A stretch of 64,000 nt of DNA. Source: PALSA-1006 sp964532405. Lineage in GTDB: Bacteria > Pseudomonadota > Gammaproteobacteria > Burkholderiales > Gallionellaceae. Positions 1 to 6,752 of this stretch are shown piece by piece. The stretch's first letter is position 1. Every line of letters begins with the position of its first letter. The position numbers were made by a program, and so were the translations under genes. The stretch spans positions 1 through 64,000 of the forward strand of contig CAZHIC010000008.1 in assembly GCA_964532405.1 (NCBI GenBank), read 5' to 3'. The notes under the pieces were generated by a model. The model saw only the letters and a list, made by a program, of their open reading frames with translations, was not told the DNA's origin and did no database searches.

Positions 1-45
1 CATGTGTGTCGTCTCCTGTCCTGAGGTGATGTAAATAAAGAAGGC
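1..45 (-). other. Start of the next integron cassette (gene runs off the left edge)
   Basis: Read leftward, this stretch follows the core site of the first attC and ends in an ATG (complement of positions 1-3) at the window edge. A good Shine-Dalgarno sequence, GGAG (complement of 13-16), lies nine bases before it. This is what a further cassette gene with its own start would look like. Nothing of the protein is visible, so the product is unknown. Confidence 0.45.
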
Positions 46-108
46 ATCTAACGTAAAGTTGAGGGGCGCCGCGCTTTTGCGGCGTCCCGCTCGAACGACG
101 GGTTAGGA
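46..108 (-). other. attC recombination site, short (63 bases)
   Basis: On the minus strand the site starts with TCCTAAC (complement of 102-108) and ends with GTTAGAT (complement of 46-52), matching the attC consensus RYYYAAC...GTTRRRY. Between them are the paired inner boxes (CGTTCGAGCGGGAC and CCCCTCAAC) and a GC-rich hairpin, GGCGCCGCGC against GCGGCGTCCC. Length and inner boxes are typical of attC sites of proteobacterial chromosomal integrons. The site closes the cassette carrying the 210-residue gene at 148-780, whose direction agrees with the attC polarity. Confidence 0.85.
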
Positions 109-147
109 TGGACATGATCGCCTGATTTGAGCACAAAGATCTTTTTT

Positions 148-780
148 CTAGGAAGGAATTTCATGAGTACCGCCATTGGTGTTTTTTGTGGAGATATAGC
201 TGCGCCACATTATGAATAGAGCGATTAGTCTCCATAAAATATAAGTAGCGAGAGCTTTGTGATTGGAACTGCCGACCTCCATGCTTGAAAAATTATATAC
301 ATTTACTATGAGCACATAGGATTGATAAACAGTGAGGAAAACAACTGGTTTCAATCCGGGGTTAAGTGCTAACCAGATTAGCCCTGCAATTGGTACAACA
401 AAATCAAAAATTAAATAAAATAAATCTGGGCGAATGGGTATTTCTGTCCTGAAAACTATGAATAGAAGGAAGCCTGTCGCCATGAAAATGGAACCAGCCT
501 GGAATGCAATGGTAGATAGATAAATGGTCGCATCAGGTTTTAGTATTTTCTTTAACAGCCATAAGATTGTGAAAGTACATGCCATTAGTACTAATAAATA
601 GATGCCTGAATACCAACCCACAGCCAGCCCGGCGATCCATCCCAGAATGTCAAAGTTTCCTTTAGTCTTAACTTTCACCGTTTGTTGAGATATTTCTTCA
701 TGTTTAAAAAAGGGTTTCCCGCACTGAATACATCGAGGATGATGGTTCGGGGTTTCAGTGAAACAGTGTTCGCAATACAT
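148..780 (-). CDS. Integron cassette gene: zinc-ribbon membrane protein of unknown function
   Basis: A 210-residue protein of no family I recognise. Residues 3-20 hold two CxxC pairs (CEHC and CIQC), a likely N-terminal zinc ribbon in the cytoplasm. From about residue 45 onward there are roughly five or six hydrophobic segments, so the rest is an inner-membrane domain. The ATG lies seven bases after the core site of the upstream attC (787-793), and the stop lies about 40 bases before the next attC (46-108), which is the compact layout of a cassette gene. The DNA is visibly richer in A and T than the neighbouring chromosome, consistent with acquisition. It reads away from intI, as cassette genes should. 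Expression probably depends on a promoter in or near attI. Function is unknown. Confidence 0.8.
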   Translation of the reverse strand: MYCEHCFTETPNHHPRCIQCGKPFFKHEEISQQTVKVKTKGNFDILGWIAGLAVGWYSGIYLLVLMACTFTILWLLKKILKPDATIYLSTIAFQAGSIFMATGFLLFIVFRTEIPIRPDLFYLIFDFVVPIAGLIWLALNPGLKPVVFLTVYQSYVLIVNVYNFSSMEVGSSNHKALATYILWRLIALFIMWRSYISTKNTNGGTHEIPS

Positions 781-786
781 CGATAA

Positions 787-960
787 TCCTAACGTGGTTC
801 GAGTTGAGCGGCACCCCCGCCAGACGGCTTGCGTTTATGGCAGGCAAGTAGCGATGCTGACAACGGAGTAAACAATGGGAACGAGCCTGGCATGCAAGCC
901 GTCCAGTGGGGCGTAGCCACGAGCGCAGCGAGCGGTGTCCGCTCTAACGAGGCGTTAGGC
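787..960 (-). other. attC recombination site, long (174 bases)
   Basis: On the minus strand it begins GCCTAAC (complement of 954-960) followed by GCCTCGTTAGAGCGGAC, and ends GTGCCGCTCAACTCGAACCACGTTAGGA, with the core GTTAGGA as complement of 787-793. Outer and inner boxes pair as expected and the central arm is long and imperfectly palindromic, as in longer attC sites. It separates the 210-residue cassette from the cassette adjoining intI. The two attC sites share box sequences but differ greatly in length and central sequence, so the cassettes are unrelated in origin. Confidence 0.85.
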
Positions 961-1268
961 GCAGATTGACATGCTCCGTTACTCTGGATTCTTGCTGCGT
1001 GATGTCCGCCCATTTTGATTGCCCCTGCGCGCGATGGCTGAAAAAGTGTACCCCGAAAAACAGGTCATATGCCGCGAAGCGTAGCTTATCGTCGTCCGCA
1101 TCAACGACTTCAGTTATGCGGCGAACGTAAGCTACGCTTCGCTCAATATCATGTTTTTAACCGCTTGTAAATACAGCAATTTTCTTGCCAGTGCGGCAGC
1201 GATCTTTAAAATTCCTTGCGGTTTGCTCGCTTCACTATTGCCACTGTCCGGGGCGCATGTCTATCTGA
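961..1268. other. Body of the first cassette, no convincing gene
   Basis: This is the content of the cassette next to attI. No open frame on either strand looks like a real gene. The only minus-strand frame (start at 1013) runs straight through the attC at 787-960 and has the composition of a shadow. The stretch holds a long imperfect hairpin at 1074-1142, listed separately. It may be a gene-less cassette or may carry an RNA or promoter. Confidence 0.45.
1074..1142. repeat. 69-base imperfect palindrome inside the first cassette
   Basis: Outer arms 1074-1088 (GCGAAGCGTAGCTTA) and 1128-1142 are perfect reverse complements over 15 bases. Pairing continues inward, after a small bulge, with CCGCAT against ATGCGG, leaving a loop of roughly 15 bases. 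It does not have clean attC core sites, so I do not call it attC. It could be a small palindromic repeat, a folded RNA or a remnant of another mobile element. Confidence 0.7.
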
Positions 1269-1275
1269 GCTTAAC
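1269..1275 (-). other. Candidate attI core site
   Basis: The complement of 1269-1275 reads GTTAAGC, matching the integron core consensus GTTRRRY in the orientation needed for cassettes running leftward. It lies about 116 bases upstream of the intI start, which is a reasonable distance for attI. It was the best match I found between the long attC and intI, but a seven-base consensus is weak evidence alone. Confidence 0.5.
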
Positions 1276-1391
1276 GTAATGTAGGCACCGAAATCGGTGT
1301 ATATCCTATGTTGCTAAAGTGTAGAATCTGGCTTGTTTTCAACTTCAACTCCCTGTTTGATTTTTAAAAACTTAAAAAATAAAACGATGCG

Positions 1392-2378
1392 ATGAATAAC
1401 GAGACTACACCGCTTTCCACAAACCCGCCAAAACTGCTCGATCAAGTCCGCGACAAGATCAGGGTGAAGCATTACAGCATCCGCACTGAAACGCAATATA
1501 TCCAGTGGATTAAACGCTTTATCTTTTTTCATGGCAAGCGTCATCCGAAGGATATGGATGCCGTCGAGGTGGAGGCGTTCCTAACGCATCTTGCAGTTGA
1601 GGGTGGCGTGTCGGCATCGACGCAGAATCAGGCGCTTTCGGCGCTGCTGTTTCTTTACCGCGAGGTTATGGGCATCAATTTGCCATGGATGGAAACGATG
1701 GTGCGCGCGAAAAAGCCGCAGCGGTTGCCGGTGGTGCTGAGTCGTTCAGAGGTCTCGCTGGTGCTTGAGCGCATGGACGGGGGGTACGGTTTGATGGCGC
1801 GCTTGCTGTACGGCACAGGGATGCGGTTGATGGAGTGTTGCAGGCTGCGGGTAAAGGATATTGATTTTGGGCAGCGCGAGATTTTGATTCGCGATGGCAA
1901 GGGCGGCAAAGACAGGGTGACGATGTTGCCGGATACGCTGACTCTCGCGTTGCAGGAGCATTTGGCGAAGCGTCGCCTGCTTTATGGGGATGATTTGATC
2001 AAGGGGATGGCGGAGGTGTTTTTGCCGGACGCGTTGGCGCGCAAATATCCCAATGCGGCTTCCGAATGGGCTTGGCAGTATGTGTTTCCGTCCGGCAGTT
2101 ATTCGGTCGATCCGCGCAGCGGACGGGAGCGCCGCCACCATATAGATGAGAAATTATTGCAACGTGCGGTGAAGAGGGCGGTGGTCGCATCGGGTGTGGT
2201 CAAACTCGCCACGCCCCACACTTTTCGCCATTCCTTCGCCACACATTTGCTGGAGAGTGGCTACGACATCCGCACTGTGCAAGAGTTGCTAGGCCACTCC
2301 GATGTTTCCACCACGATGATTTACACTCACGTTCTCAATAAAGGCGGCAAGGGTGTGGTTAGCCCGTTGGATAGGTAA
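1392..2378 (+). CDS. intI: Integron integrase (IntI)
   Basis: A 328-residue tyrosine recombinase that inserts and excises cassettes by recombining attI with folded single-stranded attC. The N-terminal SAM-like DNA-binding domain spans about residues 15-105. Catalytic residues are visible: Arg145 (GTGMRLMECC), Lys near 172, His276 and Arg279 (HTFRH), His302 (LLGHSDVS) and Tyr311 (TTMIYTHV). The additional segment specific to IntI, absent from XerC/D, is present at about residues 209-245 and contains the typical WQYVFPS. Length is normal. ATG at 1392 fits the family N-terminus. The gene is divergent from the cassettes at 46-960, the standard integron layout. It has no frameshift and looks intact. 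The base composition is like the chromosome, in line with a resident chromosomal integron rather than a class 1 import. Confidence 0.95.
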   Translation: MNNETTPLSTNPPKLLDQVRDKIRVKHYSIRTETQYIQWIKRFIFFHGKRHPKDMDAVEVEAFLTHLAVEGGVSASTQNQALSALLFLYREVMGINLPWMETMVRAKKPQRLPVVLSRSEVSLVLERMDGGYGLMARLLYGTGMRLMECCRLRVKDIDFGQREILIRDGKGGKDRVTMLPDTLTLALQEHLAKRRLLYGDDLIKGMAEVFLPDALARKYPNAASEWAWQYVFPSGSYSVDPRSGRERRHHIDEKLLQRAVKRAVVASGVVKLATPHTFRHSFATHLLESGYDIRTVQELLGHSDVSTTMIYTHVLNKGGKGVVSPLDR

Positions 2379-2423
2379 CATGTGCAAAATTTGCACATGT
2401 TCTTTCGTTGAAAGGAATGGGTT

Positions 2424-2861
2424 ATGAGCGAGGTGTTGATTTACGAAACCGAGAGCGTCCAGACGCAGGTGAACGTGCGGCTGGACGCGGAGACGGTGTG
2501 GCTGACGCAACGGCAGATGTCGGAATTGTTGGACACCAGCGCAGATAGCGTCAGTTTGCACTTGAAAAATATTTTTGTGGAGGGTGAACTGGATGAGGTT
2601 GCAACTACCGAGGATTACTCGGTAGTTCAACAAGAGGGTAGTCGTTCGGTTTTCAGAAGAGTGAAACACTACAACTTAGATGTCATTATTTCTGTTGGTT
2701 ATCGTGTGAATTCTAAGCGAGGCGTGCAGTTCCGCCAATGGGCAACCCGCACCCTGCTCGAACACCTAGTGCAAGGCTACACGCTGAACCAAACACGCCT
2801 CGCCGAGCGCGGTATCGGCGAGGCGCAGCAGGCCATTGAATTGCTGGTGAGCGGTAAATAA
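2424..2861 (+). pseudogene. RhuM-family protein, C-terminally truncated
   Basis: 145 residues matching only the N-terminal part of the RhuM family. Conserved blocks are a winged-helix-like TVWLTQRQMSELL (about 28-40), HLKNIF, and YNLDVIISVGYRVNSKRGVQFRQWATRTL (about 84-112). The full-length relative in this window (61716-62711) has 331 residues, so about 55 percent is missing here. The frame ends in AQQAIELLVSGK and the stop TAA overlaps by one base the ATG of the following ABC permease. It starts 45 bases after intI, just beyond an inverted repeat (GTGCAAAATTTGCAC) that could be the intI terminator. RhuM was first named from a Salmonella pathogenicity island; its biochemical role is not settled. 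Likely a remnant left by a deletion, though a short functional DNA-binding form cannot be excluded. Confidence 0.75.
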
Positions 2862-3838
2862 TGATCGCTTATCTTGTCCGCCGCATCCTCTACGCTATCC
2901 CGATTCTCATCGGGGTGAATCTGCTCACCTTCGCGTTGTTCTTTGTGGTGAATACGCCGGACGATATGGCACGTATGCAGCTCGGCATCAAGCGCGTGAC
3001 GCCGGAGGCTATCGAGAAGTGGAAGCTGCAGCATGGTTACGACAAGCCGCTGTTGTTCAATGACAAGGCGGAGGGGGCTGCCACATTCACGAACACGATC
3101 TTCTTCGAAAAATCCGCGAGTATGTTTGTGTTCGATTTCGGCTACTCCGATGATGGGCGCAATATTACTCGCGAAATTCAGACGCGCATGCTGCCCAGTC
3201 TCGCCATTGCGCTACCGACATTTTTTATCGGGCTGCTGCTGTACGTCACCTTTGCATTGTTGATGACGCTGTTCCGCGCCACCGCGCTGGATATGGCGGG
3301 CGTGGCACTGTGCGTGGTGTTGATGTCGGTCTCCAGTTTGTTTTACATCATCGGCGGGCAGTTCATGGTGAGCAAGCTGTGGCATTGGGTGCCCATTTCC
3401 GGTTATGCGGGGGGCGTGGACGGTATGCGCTTCGTGGTGTTGCCGGTGTTGATTGGCGTGGCGGGCGGCGTCGGCGCGAGCAGCCGCTGGTATCGCACCA
3501 TTTTTCTCGAAGAGATCGGCAAGGACTATGTGCGTACGGCGCGCGCTAAGGGGCTGTCGGAGCTGCGCGTGCTGTTCCGCCATGTGTTGAAGAACGCGAT
3601 GATTCCTATTCTCACAGGCGTGGTCGTTGTCATCCCGCTGTTGTTCATGGGAAGCCTGCTCACTGAATCGTTCTTCGGTATCCCCGGCTTGGGGAGCTAC
3701 ACCATTGACGCGATTAACGCGCAAGACTTTGGCGTGGTACGCGCGATGGTATTTTTGGGCTCGGTGTTGTACATCGTGGGGCTTATTTTGACGGATATTT
3801 CTTATACGGTGGTCGATCCACGGGTGAGGCTGCAATGA
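2861..3838 (+). CDS. ABC transporter permease, dipeptide/oligopeptide type (DppB/YejB-like)
   Basis: A 325-residue inner-membrane permease of the peptide/nickel importer family. It opens with the typical MIAYLVRRILYAIPILIGVNLLTF first membrane segment, followed by a periplasmic loop and about five more segments. The cytoplasmic EAA loop that contacts the ATPase is clear near residues 225-245 (DYVRTARAKGLS...RHVLKNA). The start overlaps the stop of the truncated RhuM by one base. The partner permease follows at 3999, after an inverted repeat. Neither a periplasmic binding protein nor ATPases are in the window; the genes that would normally precede this one may have been displaced when the integron/RhuM segment arrived. 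Substrate cannot be told from sequence. Confidence 0.88.
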   Translation: MIAYLVRRILYAIPILIGVNLLTFALFFVVNTPDDMARMQLGIKRVTPEAIEKWKLQHGYDKPLLFNDKAEGAATFTNTIFFEKSASMFVFDFGYSDDGRNITREIQTRMLPSLAIALPTFFIGLLLYVTFALLMTLFRATALDMAGVALCVVLMSVSSLFYIIGGQFMVSKLWHWVPISGYAGGVDGMRFVVLPVLIGVAGGVGASSRWYRTIFLEEIGKDYVRTARAKGLSELRVLFRHVLKNAMIPILTGVVVVIPLLFMGSLLTESFFGIPGLGSYTIDAINAQDFGVVRAMVFLGSVLYIVGLILTDISYTVVDPRVRLQ

Positions 3839-3857
3839 TGGAAGGCGAAAAACTTTT

Positions 3858-3978
3858 ACCACAGAGACACGGAGACACAGAGAAGGTCAAAAGCCTGGTA
3901 ACTCAAATCATGCTTGTGTCGAATTTAAGCAAGGTTCTTTTTGATTTTATTTTCTCTGTGTCCCTGTGTCTCTGTGGT
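3858..3978. repeat. Imperfect inverted repeat, ACAGAGACAC type
   Basis: Left arm 3858-3884 (ACCACAGAGACACGGAGACA...) and right arm 3952-3978 are reverse complements at 25 of 27 positions, separated by 67 bases. It sits between two permease genes that would otherwise be almost contiguous, so it looks like an insertion into an operon. The transcript would fold into a long hairpin here. Confidence 0.8.
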
Positions 3979-3998
3979 GGATTTTGGGTGCTTTCAAA

Positions 3999-5402
3999 AT
4001 GATGCCCGTTATTTTGTGGACTGATGCGATGGTGTTTGTGTTGCTGGCGGTCGGAATTTTCGGTGCATGGTGGATACGTCAGCGTCCCCATTTGGTGTTG
4101 CCGTGGACACGTGTGGGTAAGAGCCGGGTGGGGATGGTGTCGCTGTCGGTATTGTCGTTGTTCCTACTGGTGGGGCTGCTGGATTCGCTGCATTTTCGCG
4201 CCGCTTTATCGGAAAAAAATAACGGACAAACGATGTACTCTCCTGAGGTGTTGAGTACTTTCGATGTGCTGGTCGATGGCTTGCGCACACATACCGAAAA
4301 AACTTACTCCGCGCCGCTGGCGACGCATTTGTACGCCAAGGAAAGTATCGAAACCTCTGATGGCAAGCAGCTGCGCGACTATCCGCGTTTGCGTTACGGC
4401 GGGGCGCATCTGCACCTGCCGGAAACCGAATGGGCGAGCGATGTGGTGCGGCGTGGTTTGCTGGGGGCGGCTGGCGGATTGGCTATCGTCGGTGTGCTGT
4501 TGCTGGCGGCAGAGTTGCTCAGACGCCGTTTCCTGAGTCAGGGTAGTGCGGATGCCAATGCGGTGCACCTTGTCAAGTCGCCCGCTGTGCGGCGCGCCAT
4601 GTTTGTTGCCGCACTTATTCTGGCCGTACTGATCGGAGCCATCGCCAATCTGGCGACACTCTATCACGTGTTGGGCACCGATAAGGTCGGGCAGGATGTG
4701 CTGTACCTCTCGCTGAAAAGTATTCGCACCGGGCTGGTGATCGGCACCGTCACCACCTTGGTGATGTTGCCGTTCGCGCTGCTGCTCGGCATTGCGGCGG
4801 GTTATCTGCGCGGCTGGGTGGACGATGTCATCCAATACGTCTACACCGTGCTGAGTTCGATTCCCAGCGTGTTGCTCATCGCGGCGGCGGTGCTGATGAT
4901 GCAGGTGGTGATCGAGAAAAATGCCGACTGGTTTGCCACCTCCGCCGCGCGCGCCGATGTGCGTCTGTTGTGTCTGTGCATAATTCTCGGTGTGACCAGT
5001 TGGACCGGACTGTGCCGCCTGTTGCGCGGCGAAACACTCAAGCTGCGCGAGCTCGAATATATCCAGGCGGCGCAGGCGTTCGGCGTGTCTTCGCTGCGCA
5101 TTATCACGCGCCACATCGTCCCGAACGTGATGCATATCGTATTGATTTCGGTGGTGATGGAGTTCAGCGCGCTGGTGTTGGCGGAGGCGGTGCTGTCTTA
5201 CGTCGGCGTGGGTGTCGATCCTTCCACCATCAGCTTCGGCACGCTCATCAACGCTGCGCGCCTAGAGATGGGGCGCGAGCCGATGGTGTGGTGGACGCTG
5301 GCTGCAGCGTTCGGCTTTATGCTGGTGTTGGTGCTGGCGGCGAATCTGTTTGCCGACGCGGTAAGGGACGCCTTCGATCCGAGGTTGAGCCGGACGGAGT
5401 AG
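3999..5402 (+). CDS. ABC transporter permease, dipeptide/oligopeptide type (DppC/YejE-like)
   Basis: The second permease of the peptide-type importer, 467 residues from the ATG at 3999 (another ATG at 4002 is equally possible; a GTG at 3966 lies inside the inverted repeat and is unlikely). The C-terminal half has the permease fold with the EAA loop EYIQAAQAFGVSSLRIITRH and the end NLFADAVRDAFDPRL, typical of DppC. The N-terminal half is longer than usual: two extra hydrophobic segments frame a soluble, probably periplasmic, insert of about 90 residues (from FRAALSEKNN to PETEWASD), then another membrane segment. DppC proteins are usually near 300 residues, YejE near 340. Pairs with the permease at 2861; the gene is followed by about 60 bases without a clear terminator. 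Confidence 0.85.
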   Translation: MMPVILWTDAMVFVLLAVGIFGAWWIRQRPHLVLPWTRVGKSRVGMVSLSVLSLFLLVGLLDSLHFRAALSEKNNGQTMYSPEVLSTFDVLVDGLRTHTEKTYSAPLATHLYAKESIETSDGKQLRDYPRLRYGGAHLHLPETEWASDVVRRGLLGAAGGLAIVGVLLLAAELLRRRFLSQGSADANAVHLVKSPAVRRAMFVAALILAVLIGAIANLATLYHVLGTDKVGQDVLYLSLKSIRTGLVIGTVTTLVMLPFALLLGIAAGYLRGWVDDVIQYVYTVLSSIPSVLLIAAAVLMMQVVIEKNADWFATSAARADVRLLCLCIILGVTSWTGLCRLLRGETLKLRELEYIQAAQAFGVSSLRIITRHIVPNVMHIVLISVVMEFSALVLAEAVLSYVGVGVDPSTISFGTLINAARLEMGREPMVWWTLAAAFGFMLVLVLAANLFADAVRDAFDPRLSRTE

Positions 5403-5464
5403 CCGATCCCTTTGGGCTGTTCAGGCCTCACTCGCTTTTTTAGTCCTGTCCGAGCGTAGATGCT

Positions 5465-5800
5465 GTGGTTATTTATGTCGAAACTGACAAGCTTTGCGAA
5501 TCAGTATCTATTATTTGGCCAAGAAGGGGGGGCGAAAACTTCCGTGTTTGCAACGGAGAAATTCATGCACGCAATACCGTATCGCCAGTGCTAGACGATA
5601 GTGATATTCGCACCGTCCTTTCCTCGGTAGTCAATAATGCAATTATGTACGGACAAGCAAAACAGAAGGTCGGTAGTGGTTATTCGGTTGCAGCAGGCGC
5701 ATTAAGCGCGGTGAGCAATGATTGCAAAAACGTCGAAGTCATTGTGAGCTACGACGGTGATCTGGTCGATCGGGGTGTGCAAAAAGTTTGCGGTAAGTAA
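5465..5800 (+). CDS. Hypothetical protein, doubtful
   Basis: A 111-residue frame with a GTG start and no recognisable ribosome binding site. The first 35 residues look artefactual, while the rest (from about SPVLDDSDIRTVLSSVVNNA onward) has plausible protein composition. I recognise no family. It lies alone between the permease operon and the rimP promoter. It may be a decayed gene. Confidence 0.3.
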   Translation: MVIYVETDKLCESVSIIWPRRGGENFRVCNGEIHARNTVSPVLDDSDIRTVLSSVVNNAIMYGQAKQKVGSGYSVAAGALSAVSNDCKNVEVIVSYDGDLVDRGVQKVCGK

Positions 5801-6186
5801 ATATTGGGAGGCCGTTTTTCCTAACGCCACGGCTATCGTTTATGCCACGCGGTTGTGGCAGGAACGGATGCTCTGCCAGAAGTGCATTTCGCGAGTGATC
5901 CAAATGAGCCGTGAATCACTGTGGACTTGTTCAATATTTTGGAACATCCGCATAGTCCATCGAGCTGAACTTGGGGTTGCATTATTTTCAGCCTGAAAGC
6001 CGCCCATCAACACATTGCACTCACGTCAGTAATTTAGGCTGGCGCATGGCAGCCCTTCACCCAGAGCAGGTTTCGAGACATCGCCTAAAATGAAATGCCC
6101 TGTCTATTCCGAGGCTCTAAACGCCCCGAGAGCGCTTTGGTGCGGCACCCATTTCTTGCCGTTCTCTTCAAATATTCATTGAGTTG
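5801..6186. other. Intergenic stretch without a recognisable gene
   Basis: About 390 bases between the doubtful frame at 5465-5800 and the rimP promoter. Short frames exist on the plus strand but none has a ribosome binding site, a family resemblance or consistent codon use. I see no tRNA, strong terminator or repeat here. Confidence 0.5.
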
Positions 6187-6215
6187 TTTTCAACGGCGCG
6201 GATTTTTGCTATACT
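6187..6215 (+). promoter_or_regulatory. Probable sigma-70 promoter of the rimP-nusA-infB operon
   Basis: A -10 box TATACT (6210-6215) follows, at 17 bases, a weak -35 box TTTTCA (6187-6192). It is about 54 bases before the rimP start and upstream of the leader hairpin at 6234-6252. No other good -10 box lies between here and the gene. Confidence 0.6.
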
Positions 6216-6233
6216 CCGCCCCGTTTTGTAGAT

Positions 6234-6252
6234 GGGCCTCGGCCCGTTTTTT
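6234..6252 (+). terminator. Leader hairpin with T-run upstream of rimP (possible attenuator)
   Basis: GGGC (6234-6237), tetraloop CTCG and GCCC (6242-6245) form a short stem, followed by G and six T. It has intrinsic-terminator form but lies between the promoter and the rimP ribosome binding region. Transcription of an operon that encodes NusA, a termination factor, could therefore be attenuated here. Regulation is inference from position. Confidence 0.55.
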
Positions 6253-6268
6253 ATTTGTGGGTGCGGAT

Positions 6269-6694
6269 ATGGATGTGGCAAAGCTTGTGGAAACGACGCT
6301 GACTGGCTTGGGTTACGAGTTGGTCGATCTCGAAGTGTCCGGTCGCGGGCTGATGCGTGTGTTCATAGATAAATCCGATGGAATCTCTCTGCAAGATTGC
6401 GAGCGGGTGAGTAATCAGCTGACGCGTTTGTTTACTGTAGAGAACGTGGATTTTGGCCGACTCGAAATCTCTTCGCCGGGATTGGATCGCCCTGTTAAAA
6501 AAATTGCGGACTTCGTGCGTTTTCGTGGCCAGCAGGCGCAGCTCAAGTTGCGAGTGCCGCTCAACGGGCGCAAAAATTTTGTAGGTGTTCTGGGCGAGCT
6601 TCAGGATGGGGTTTTGCAGTTGGATGTGGAGGGTAGCTCTGTCGCAATCGAGCTATCCAATGTAGATAAGGCACGTTTGGTGCCGGTGTTTTAA
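6269..6694 (+). CDS. rimP: Ribosome maturation factor RimP
   Basis: 141 residues. RimP acts in the cytoplasm in the assembly of the 30S subunit. The N-terminal alpha/beta domain has the family motifs GYELVDLEVSGRGLMRVFIDK and GISLQDCERVSNQL; the stretch LEISSPGLDRP (about residues 69-79) is diagnostic, and a small SH3-like C-terminal domain follows. The ATG at 6269 (MDVAKLVET) fits the family; the open frame extends upstream to 6095, but that extension crosses the promoter and leader hairpin and is not translated in my view. First gene of the rimP-nusA-infB-rbfA-truB group, with 58 bases to nusA. Normal length, no anomaly. Confidence 0.95.
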   Translation: MDVAKLVETTLTGLGYELVDLEVSGRGLMRVFIDKSDGISLQDCERVSNQLTRLFTVENVDFGRLEISSPGLDRPVKKIADFVRFRGQQAQLKLRVPLNGRKNFVGVLGELQDGVLQLDVEGSSVAIELSNVDKARLVPVF

Positions 6695-6752
6695 TTTTGA
6701 ATAACCTGAGCCGCATGCATGGTGCGAGTGGCTTGAACGGTTGGAGATTGTA

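Noticed and set aside
789..1013. Minus-strand frame of 74 codons in the first cassette
   Set aside because: It runs through the whole long attC site; its open length follows from the GC-rich palindrome, and there is no ribosome binding site or family resemblance.
1074..1142. Third attC site
   Set aside because: The palindrome lacks a proper RYYYAAC/GTTRRRY pair at its ends; only a partial core-like match is seen inside the loop.
3212..3862. Minus-strand frame of 216 codons over the first permease
   Set aside because: Shadow of the permease gene; rich in His, Gln and Arg, typical of a reversed GC-rich coding sequence.
4206..5135. Minus-strand frame of 309 codons over the second permease
   Set aside because: Shadow with the same His/Gln/Arg-rich composition; the plus-strand product has clear family motifs.
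5757..5996. Plus-strand frame of 79 codons after the doubtful gene at 5465
   Set aside because: No ribosome site, overlaps the other frame, Cys/Trp-rich composition without family resemblance.
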